Of a stretch of DNA of 27,327 nt, positions 7,780 through 13,511 are shown piece after piece (within the stretch, counting starts at the first letter, position 1; every line of letters starts with the position of its first letter). The translations under genes and the position numbers were made by a program. The notes beneath the pieces are model-generated. The model was not told the DNA's origin and did not search any database. It worked only from the letters and a program-made list of their open reading frames with translations. The stretch comes from CAZDDI01 sp964504195. Lineage in GTDB: Bacteria; Chloroflexota; Anaerolineae; B4-G1; SLSP01. The DNA lies in assembly GCA_964504195.1 (NCBI GenBank), contig CAZDDI010000060.1, forward strand, positions 1-27,327, written 5' to 3'.

Positions 7780-9120
7780 ATGTTAGTCGAATTCAGTGTC
7801 GGCAATTATCGTTCGTTTCACGCTCCCGTGAGTTTGAGTATGCTGGCTGCAACGAAGCTCAAGCACCCCAATCTGGATGCCAACAACATTTTCACCGCGC
7901 CCGATGGCTTACCCATGCTCAAAACTGCCGCGATCTATGGCGCTAACGCCAGCGGCAAGAGCAATCTGATTCGGGCGTTGAGCTTTATGCGCACCTTTGT
8001 CTTGCGCTCATCGAAGGAATCTCAGGCAGGCGAAGCGATCCGGGTGGAGCCTTTTCGCCTGAGCACGGCCACCCTCCACGTTCCCTCTTATTTCCAGATC
8101 GTTTTTGAACTCGATGGCGCACGTTATCGCTATGGCTTTGAATTGGATGCCGAGCAAGTCCATACAGAGTGGCTCTACCGCAGCGTCAAGCGCGAAAGCC
8201 GGCTGTTTGTGCGTGAGGGTGATGAGTATGATATCGCCAGCGGCTTCAAAGAGGGGCGTGGGCTGGAACAGCGCACCCGCCCGAATGCTTTGTTTCTTTC
8301 TGTGGTTGCACAATGGAATGGTCCTTTGGCAATCGCATTGTTGAGTTGGTTTCGCAATGGACTAGAGCTCATCCTTGGTTTGAACGATGAATATTACAGT
8401 GCTTTTACACTAAAACGTTGCCAAACTGATTCAAATTTCCGCCAACGTGTTATCGCGCTGGTACAAGAAGCCGATTTAGGTATTACCCACATTGACATTG
8501 AAGACCGCTCCCTGGCGGATATGGGTATTCCTGAACCATTACAAGGCACTCTGGATAAGCTGTTGAGAGATTTCAACACTCTGTCCGATGAACCCGAAGC
8601 CTTGGGAGATGAATTGCGTATCCCACGGGCTAAAACTATCCACAAAATCTTCGACGCTACCCAGCAAGTTGCAGGGCAAGTAAGCTTTGATTTACAAACT
8701 GAAGAATCTCAAGGTACTCAAAAATTCTTCTATCTGGCAGGATATATTTTGGATGTGCTGGATACTGGTAAAACGCTGGTGATTGACGAAATGGAAGCGC
8801 GCCTGCACCCATTTCTCACACGGGCCATTATCGCCTTGTTCAACTCACCTGAGACCAACCCCAAGAATGCGCAACTGATTTTCGCCACCCACGATACGGG
8901 CCTGTTGAGCAATCAGCTCTTTCGCCGGGATCAAATCTGGTTCACGGAAAAGGATCGTTACGGTGCGACGGACTTGTACTCTCTGGCCGAGTTCGATCAA
9001 CCGGTGCGCAACGATGCCTCGTATGATAAGGATTATCTGGCGGGTAAATACGGGGCCATCCCCTTCATCGGCGGGCTGAGTATGTTGTTCGAGGTACTAG
9101 CGGATGCCCAGAACGCCTAA
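7780..9120 (+). CDS. rloA: RloA-like AAA ATPase, anti-phage partner of RloB
   Basis: This encodes 446 residues; AGAGAGAAGG precedes the ATG. The N-terminus 'MLVEFSVGNYRSFHAPVSLSM' style is typical of SMC/ABC-like AAA15/AAA21 ATPases of defence systems. Walker A is GANASGKS (Gly54-Ser61, Lys60). A signature-like 'ESQGTQKFF' precedes Walker B (LVIDEMEARLHP, Asp336-Glu337), and the H-loop is FATHDTG with His371. The 3' end overlaps rloB by 17 bases, so the two are translationally linked. The ATPase-plus-RloB pairing is that of rlo genes embedded in Campylobacter hsd loci and of AbiL-type abortive infection systems; PARIS (AriA/AriB) has a comparable ATPase plus TOPRIM plan. Its likely role is to sense infection and restrain or trigger RloB. 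The symbol is given by family and position. Confidence 0.85.
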   Translation: MLVEFSVGNYRSFHAPVSLSMLAATKLKHPNLDANNIFTAPDGLPMLKTAAIYGANASGKSNLIRALSFMRTFVLRSSKESQAGEAIRVEPFRLSTATLHVPSYFQIVFELDGARYRYGFELDAEQVHTEWLYRSVKRESRLFVREGDEYDIASGFKEGRGLEQRTRPNALFLSVVAQWNGPLAIALLSWFRNGLELILGLNDEYYSAFTLKRCQTDSNFRQRVIALVQEADLGITHIDIEDRSLADMGIPEPLQGTLDKLLRDFNTLSDEPEALGDELRIPRAKTIHKIFDATQQVAGQVSFDLQTEESQGTQKFFYLAGYILDVLDTGKTLVIDEMEARLHPFLTRAIIALFNSPETNPKNAQLIFATHDTGLLSNQLFRRDQIWFTEKDRYGATDLYSLAEFDQPVRNDASYDKDYLAGKYGAIPFIGGLSMLFEVLADAQNA

Positions 9121-9742
9121 GCCCAGCGGACGCAAATTGCCGGATAAAGGGGAGCAACTCTCCCAAAAGCGCGTGGTCAAGACTCGCTCTACACGGCCCG
9201 TATTTCTCATTGTGTGTGAAGGCAAACAAACTGAATCCAATTATTTCAAGGCTTTTGAGCTGCACTTACATTTGAGTATCACAGTTGAAGTGGTTGGCTT
9301 GGGGGATAATACGCTAAATCTGGTCAGGCAAGCTGGCAAACGGGCAAAACAAGGGGCCTATTCTCAAGTCTGGTGTGTCTTCGACCGCGACAGTTTCCCC
9401 GCCGGGCAATTCAACGAAGCACTGGTACTAGCCGAGCGCGAGGGGTTCAAGGTCGCCTATTCCAACGAAGCCTTTGAGCTGTGGTATCTGCTCCATTTCT
9501 ATTATCACGATACCGGCATTGCGCGCGTACTGTACGAGGATAAGCTGACCGAGCGCCTGGGCAAGCCCTACCGGAAAAACGATCCGGCCATGTACCGACT
9601 CCTCGAAGACCTCCAGCCTGCCGCCATCCGCAACGCGCAAACGCTGTTGGACTCCTACGGCGAGGTACACAATCCCGAACAGGACAATCCCTGCACCACC
9701 GTGCATCTGCTGGTGCAGGAACTCAATCGCCACGCGCCTTAA
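9104..9742 (+). CDS. rloB: RloB family TOPRIM-like protein, probable effector
   Basis: This encodes 212 residues, the usual RloB (PF13707) length, starting inside the end of the ATPase gene. After a basic N-terminus it shows the TOPRIM-like motifs CEGKQTESNYF (Glu39) and VFDRDSF (Asp94, Asp96), then the hallmark SNEAFELWYLLHF (120-132) and a C-terminal NPCTTVHLLVQEL. TOPRIM folds bind Mg and cleave or process nucleic acids. In analogous two-gene systems the TOPRIM protein is the toxic effector released by the ATPase; that mechanism is an inference here. The key acidic residues are intact, so the pair looks functional. A repeat element begins at its stop codon. Confidence 0.87.
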   Translation: MPRTPKPSGRKLPDKGEQLSQKRVVKTRSTRPVFLIVCEGKQTESNYFKAFELHLHLSITVEVVGLGDNTLNLVRQAGKRAKQGAYSQVWCVFDRDSFPAGQFNEALVLAEREGFKVAYSNEAFELWYLLHFYYHDTGIARVLYEDKLTERLGKPYRKNDPAMYRLLEDLQPAAIRNAQTLLDSYGEVHNPEQDNPCTTVHLLVQELNRHAP

Positions 9743-9898
9743 ATTCGTGCATTCGTGGACGGCGGTATTTGATATTTGTTGATTCGCAATGTCATTAAAT
9801 TAAGGTCTGCGGGCCGTCCCCGAATGGTTCACGAATACACGAATGTGGGTCAGCGTAGGTGCATTCGTGTATTCGTGGCCTGATTCGTGGACGGCAAG
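9743..9898. repeat. Structured repeat element of ATTCGTG units between rloB and the zinc-ribbon gene
   Basis: ATTCGTGGACGGC occurs directly repeated at 9751-9763 and 9883-9895. Between them CACGAATACACGAATG (9830-9845) and CATTCGTGTATTCGTG (9862-9877) form a perfect 16-bp inverted repeat with a 16-base loop. The same ATTCGTG words recur in the element at 16443-16573. It looks like a short non-coding dispersed element that fills the whole gap. Confidence 0.55.
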
Positions 9899-9950
9899 CG
9901 CACCCACCAGGTTTAACTTATTGCACATTTCCATAAGGAGGTTGTATTTC

Positions 9951-10412
9951 ATGAGTGTTGACTTTTCAATCCCCCGCGAGTATATTCCGTGGGATGGGAA
10001 AGGCGCTCCTGGGCCGTGCCCGCGCTGCGGCGGGACGTTGCAGCAGGAAAACGCTACCTACATGGTGCTTACCCGGCGCGGCAATAAAATAATGGATTCC
10101 TTTATCACCAATAGCAGGGAAGGCTGGTTCTGCACACAATGCCCGGCGCTGCTCATCAATCCCCAGAGCGTTGCTGGAATCTTCTCGCATCCATTGCCGG
10201 GAAAATGGGATCTAGGCGAGGCGTTTGCGATAGAAGGCATTGTAAACCTGAACGCGATCCCTAAGAATAAGCAACACCTGCCGCTGGGGGCCGCCAATAA
10301 TCCCATTCCGCTAGTCCTATTCACCAACGTGAGCACAGCTGCCGCCCCCGACCCACGCCCAGCAAGCCCAACCCAGCGGTCACGAGCCAAACGCCGCAAG
10401 GGAAAAAGATAG
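9951..10412 (+). CDS. Zinc-ribbon protein of unknown function inside the R-M island
   Basis: This encodes 153 residues. The ATG at 9951 is chosen over an open frame from 9843 because AAGGAGG (9935-9941) is well placed and the upstream codons lie in a repeat. Two knuckles, CPRC (Cys23, Cys26) and CTQC (Cys61, Cys64), are 34 residues apart, as in a zinc ribbon or rubredoxin-like fold. The C-terminal ~25 residues are Pro/Ala-rich, then strongly basic (RSRAKRRKGKR), which suits nucleic-acid binding. I do not recognise the family. It lies between rloB and hsdM and is separated from hsdM by a hairpin, so it could be an accessory or regulatory factor of either module. Confidence 0.72.
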   Translation: MSVDFSIPREYIPWDGKGAPGPCPRCGGTLQQENATYMVLTRRGNKIMDSFITNSREGWFCTQCPALLINPQSVAGIFSHPLPGKWDLGEAFAIEGIVNLNAIPKNKQHLPLGAANNPIPLVLFTNVSTAAAPDPRPASPTQRSRAKRRKGKR

Positions 10413-10414
10413 GT

Positions 10415-10452
10415 ATAGGTGCATTGCACTTTCTTGAGTGCGTTGCACCTAT
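10415..10452. promoter_or_regulatory. 16-bp near-perfect inverted repeat between the zinc-ribbon gene and hsdM
   Basis: ATAGGTGCATTGCACT (10415-10430) and AGTGCGTTGCACCTAT (10437-10452) pair in 14 of 16 positions around a six-base loop. It begins three bases after the zinc-ribbon stop and ends 32 bases before the hsdM start. It has no T tract, so it is more likely an operator, an mRNA-processing hairpin or a repeat than a terminator. Confidence 0.45.
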
Positions 10453-10455
10453 GCT

Positions 10456-10473
10456 ATTCATCATTCGCCATTC
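10456..10473 (-). repeat. Reverse copy of the GCGAATG repeat, upstream of hsdM
   Basis: On the minus strand this reads GAATGGCGAATGATGAAT, the same words as the array inside hsdM (11892-11949) and the copy at 16330-16360. It ends just before the hsdM ribosome site. Confidence 0.45.
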
Positions 10474-10484
10474 TAGGAGATTCT

Positions 10485-12269
10485 ATGCTCACCGACCCCA
10501 AACTACGTTCGCAAGTGGATCAACTCTGGGACAAGCTCTGGACGGGCGGTCTCACGAATCCGATGGATGCCATCGAGCAGTTCTCGTATCTGCTGTTCCT
10601 CAAGCAGCTGGATGATGCCGAACAGCAGGCGGAGCGCCGCGCGCGCCGCCGCGACGAAGCTCACACGCCCACTATCCCGCCGGAAATGCGCTGGGCCAAG
10701 TGGCGCAATGGCACCGCTGCCGAGGCGCTGGCCTACCTCCGCGATAAGGTCTTTCCCTGGCTCAAAGCACTGGGCGGCAACGGCAGCTCCTTCGAGCGCT
10801 ATATGCAGAACGCCGAGTTCAAGATCAACAAGCCCGCGCTGCTCCTCGAAGCCTGCGGCCTCATCGAGCAGATGCACATCGCCGAGCAGAACCAGGATGT
10901 GCAGGGCGATCTCTACGAGTACCTGCTCAGCTATCTGAGCACGGCGGGGCGCAACGGCCAGTTCCGCACCCCGCGCCATATCATCCGCATGATGGTGCAG
11001 ATGCTCGATCCCAAGCCCGGCGAGCGCATCGGCGATCTGGCGGCGGGGACGTGTGGCTTTCTCGTGAACGCCTACCAGTACATCCTGGCGCAGCACACCG
11101 CGCCGGAGATTTTGCAGCCGCACCCCGACGGCTGGGGCGCGCCGCTGGTGGGCGACCGGCTCACTGACGAGCAGCGCGCTTTCCTCCAAACGGACGCCTT
11201 CCGGGGCTACGATAACGACTCCGGCATGACCATGCTCCGCATCGGCTCGATGAACATGATCCTGCACGGCATCCGCCAGCCGCGCTTTTTCTACCAGGAC
11301 ACGCTCTCCAAGCACTTCGACGAGGCCGCCGAGTACGACGTGATTCTGATGAATCCGCCGTTCAAGGGCGCGGTGGATAAGGGCGATGTGCATCCCGACC
11401 TGCCCGGCGACACGCGCAAATCGGAGCTGCTCTTCGTCCATCTGATCCTGCGGGCGCTGGAGAGCGGCGGGCGCTGCGCCGTGATTGTACCCGATGGCGT
11501 GCTGTTCGGCTCCAGCGGCGCGCATGTGACGCTGCGCCGCCGGCTGGTGGAGGAGCACCGGCTGGATGGCGTGATCTCCATGCCCGGCGGGGTCTTCAAG
11601 CCCTACGCGGGCGTCTCCACGGCGGTTTTGCTCTTCACCAAGGGCGCGCGGACGGAGCAAATCTGGTACTACGATATGGCCCATGACGGTTTCAGCCTCG
11701 ATGACAAGCGCCAGCCCACCGCCGAGAACGACATCCCCGACGTGTTGGCATGTTGGCGCCACCGGCGCGACCCGGCCTTTGCCGAGGCCCGCGCTGCCCG
11801 CCGCGCCGAGTTGGAGGCCGCCCTGGCCCCGCTGCAACAAGAACGCCTCCGGCTGGCAGCGGAACTCGACCGCCTCACCTTTGAGCGTGTGGTGAATGGG
11901 CGAATGGCGAATGGCGAATGGGCGAATGGCGAATTGCGAATGGTGAATGAAGAACCGCAAAACGTAGCGGGGGCGGTGTCGCTGGAGAAGGTTCAGGAAA
12001 CGTTGGAAGCCCTGGCGGCAGAGATGGCGCCGCTCCGGGCGGAACTGGCCCGGCTTGACCGGCAGTTCTGGGTGCCGAAGGCGCAGGTGCAGGCGAACAA
12101 GTACGACCTTTCCGCCAGCCGCTACCGGCAGACCGCGCCCGAACCCGTGTACCACGCCGCGCCGGAGGTCACGCTGGAACGCCTCGCCCGGTTGGAGCAG
12201 GTGATGGGGGAGGAGATTGCAGCGTTGCGGGCGATGGTGGATGAGCGACCGGAGACCGACGACCGATGA
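10485..12269 (+). CDS. hsdM: HsdM, type I DNA N6-adenine methyltransferase subunit
   Basis: This encodes 594 residues. The ATG at 10485 follows CTAGGAGA and gives the standard HsdM opening (MLTDPKLRSQVDQLWDKLW); an open frame from 10419 would add an unlikely N-terminus. The helical HsdM_N domain fills about the first 150 residues. Motif I for S-adenosylmethionine is GDLAAGTCGFL (Asp184), a variant of the usual DPxxGTGGF. The catalytic motif IV is NPPF starting at Asn290. It methylates adenine as part of an M2S1 complex. Residues ~470-489 are encoded by a short tandem repeat array that has not broken the frame; a Glu/Arg-rich coiled-coil follows and probably contacts HsdS. The stop overlaps the hsdS start (ATGA), and the junction lies in four GACCGNN units. 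Confidence 0.93.
   Translation: MLTDPKLRSQVDQLWDKLWTGGLTNPMDAIEQFSYLLFLKQLDDAEQQAERRARRRDEAHTPTIPPEMRWAKWRNGTAAEALAYLRDKVFPWLKALGGNGSSFERYMQNAEFKINKPALLLEACGLIEQMHIAEQNQDVQGDLYEYLLSYLSTAGRNGQFRTPRHIIRMMVQMLDPKPGERIGDLAAGTCGFLVNAYQYILAQHTAPEILQPHPDGWGAPLVGDRLTDEQRAFLQTDAFRGYDNDSGMTMLRIGSMNMILHGIRQPRFFYQDTLSKHFDEAAEYDVILMNPPFKGAVDKGDVHPDLPGDTRKSELLFVHLILRALESGGRCAVIVPDGVLFGSSGAHVTLRRRLVEEHRLDGVISMPGGVFKPYAGVSTAVLLFTKGARTEQIWYYDMAHDGFSLDDKRQPTAENDIPDVLACWRHRRDPAFAEARAARRAELEAALAPLQQERLRLAAELDRLTFERVVNGRMANGEWANGELRMVNEEPQNVAGAVSLEKVQETLEALAAEMAPLRAELARLDRQFWVPKAQVQANKYDLSASRYRQTAPEPVYHAAPEVTLERLARLEQVMGEEIAALRAMVDERPETDDR
11892..11949 (+). repeat. In-frame tandem array of GCGAATG-type units inside hsdM
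   Basis: Eight consecutive 7-8 base units (GTGAATG, GGCGAATG, GCGAATG, GCGAATG, GGCGAATG, GCGAATT, GCGAATG, GTGAATG) encode a low-complexity stretch with repeated NG and AN. The array is followed within ten bases by AAAACGTA, as is the intergenic copy at 16330-16360, so both appear to be copies of one element. Loss or gain of one unit would shift the hsdM frame. Confidence 0.7.
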
Positions 12270-12272
12270 CCG
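12247..12272 (+). repeat. Four GACCGNN heptamers across the hsdM/hsdS junction
   Basis: GACCG occurs at 12247, 12254, 12261 and 12268, exactly seven bases apart, with two variable bases between. The hsdM stop and the hsdS ATG both fall in the last units. Because seven is not a multiple of three, slippage would change how hsdM ends relative to hsdS. Confidence 0.55.
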
Positions 12273-13423
12273 CGCTATTAGGTCATGTAGCTGAAATCAA
12301 CCCACGCAAACCACGCACTTTGGATTCAGCTGGTTTATGTTCATTCGTTCCGATGGAATATGTGGATGATGTCTCCGGCGCAATTGTCCAAACCGCAGTG
12401 CGCAAGGTGCAAGAGGTAGAAAAGGGCTACACTTATTTTGGAGATGGCGATATTCTGTTCGCCAAAATTACGCCTTGCATGGAGAATGGCAAATGTGCTC
12501 TGGCTCAAGGTTTGCAAAATGGCGTAGGTTTTGGCTCGACTGAGTTTCATGTGGTGCGTTCTGGGAACAAAGTGCTTCCTATTTGGGTGTATTATTTCTT
12601 GCGCCAGGAATCTGTGCGACAAGAAGCGGCCAGGCAGATGACCGGTTCAGCCGGGCAACAACGTGTTCCGACGCGATTTCTTGAGGAAGTGGAAATCCCC
12701 CTCCCGCCCCTGGAGGAGCAGCAGCGCATCGCGGAGGTGCTGGCGCGGGCCGACCGGCTGCGGCGACTCCGTCGCGCCGCCCGCGAGCGCAGCGCCGGCT
12801 ATCTGCAAGCCGTGTTTCTCCAAATGTTCGGCGATCCCGTCGAGAATCCGATGGGGTGGGAATTTCAAAAACTACACAATCTTGCAAGCAGTGTGGATTA
12901 TGGTGTAACTGCAAGTGCTTCACGTGAACCCATTGGCCCGAAATTTCTGAGGATAACTGATATTCAGGATGGTGTAGTCGATTGGGATAGTGTGCCTTAT
13001 TGTTCTGCCTCTGGAAAAGAAAAACGAGGGAGTATGCTTCAAAAAAGCGATATAGTGTTTGCTCGGACAGGCGCAACAACAGGCAAGAGCTACCTGATTC
13101 AGGATTGTCCAGAAGGGGCTGTTTTTGCATCTTACCTGATTCGGGTAAGACCAAATCAGAAAATAGACCCGGTGTATCTCTCGATTTATTTTCAGACAGA
13201 TGCCTATTGGAAGCAGATTCAAGAAAGTTCAACAGGTACAGCACAGGCCGGTGTAAATGCAACAAAATTGAAGCAGCTACGGGTTTTGATTCCCCCACTC
13301 CCCCTCCAACAGCGTTTCGCCGGGGTCGTGCGGCGCTTCGAGCGCCTGCGCGCGCAGCAGGTCGAAGCCGAGCGGCAGGCCGAGGCGCTGTTCCAAGCCC
13401 TGCTGGCGCGGGCGTTCATGTAA
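12266..13423 (+). CDS. hsdS: HsdS, type I specificity subunit with two target recognition domains
   Basis: This encodes 385 residues. The ATG overlaps the hsdM stop by four bases, so translation is coupled. The layout is the classic one: TRD1 (about residues 1-140), a conserved spacer beginning IPLPPLEEQQRIAEVL and running as a coiled coil to about 193, TRD2 (about 200-335), and a second conserved helix beginning IPPLPLQQRFAGVV to the end. Both TRDs appear whole, so the enzyme should recognise a bipartite site. The spacer and C-terminal helix are G+C-rich like the rest of the island, while both TRDs are visibly A+T-richer, as expected if recognition domains were exchanged by recombination. 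The recognition sequence cannot be predicted by eye. Downstream lies the inverted partner of the repeat after hsdR. Confidence 0.93.
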   Translation: MTALLGHVAEINPRKPRTLDSAGLCSFVPMEYVDDVSGAIVQTAVRKVQEVEKGYTYFGDGDILFAKITPCMENGKCALAQGLQNGVGFGSTEFHVVRSGNKVLPIWVYYFLRQESVRQEAARQMTGSAGQQRVPTRFLEEVEIPLPPLEEQQRIAEVLARADRLRRLRRAARERSAGYLQAVFLQMFGDPVENPMGWEFQKLHNLASSVDYGVTASASREPIGPKFLRITDIQDGVVDWDSVPYCSASGKEKRGSMLQKSDIVFARTGATTGKSYLIQDCPEGAVFASYLIRVRPNQKIDPVYLSIYFQTDAYWKQIQESSTGTAQAGVNATKLKQLRVLIPPLPLQQRFAGVVRRFERLRAQQVEAERQAEALFQALLARAFM

Positions 13424-13437
13424 ATGCACAGAAAAAC

Positions 13438-13480
13438 AAAAAAGGCTTTGCGTCCCTGCGCCTTTGCGCCCTGGCGTTAA
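13438..13480. repeat. Dispersed 'GCAAAG' repeat after hsdS, inverted relative to 7619-7660
   Basis: Read on the minus strand it contains AACGCCAGGGCGCAAAGGCG and continues with GCAAAGCC, parallel to the copy directly after hsdR. It occupies the gap between hsdS and the C25 peptidase gene. Confidence 0.5.
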
Positions 13481-13511
13481 AACCAGGGCCTTTGAATTGA
13501 AAGCAAATTCC

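Noticed and set aside
9843..9950. Upstream start for the zinc-ribbon protein
   Set aside because: These codons come from the ATTCGTG repeat element; ATG 9951 has a consensus ribosome site.
11892..11949. CRISPR-like array
   Set aside because: Units are 7-8 bp, contiguous and without spacers, and they lie inside hsdM.
10503..12155. 550-codon open frame on the minus strand
   Set aside because: It is the antisense shadow of hsdM in a G+C-rich region; the product is rich in His/Arg/Ala/Gln with no motifs, and hsdM on the plus strand is unmistakable.
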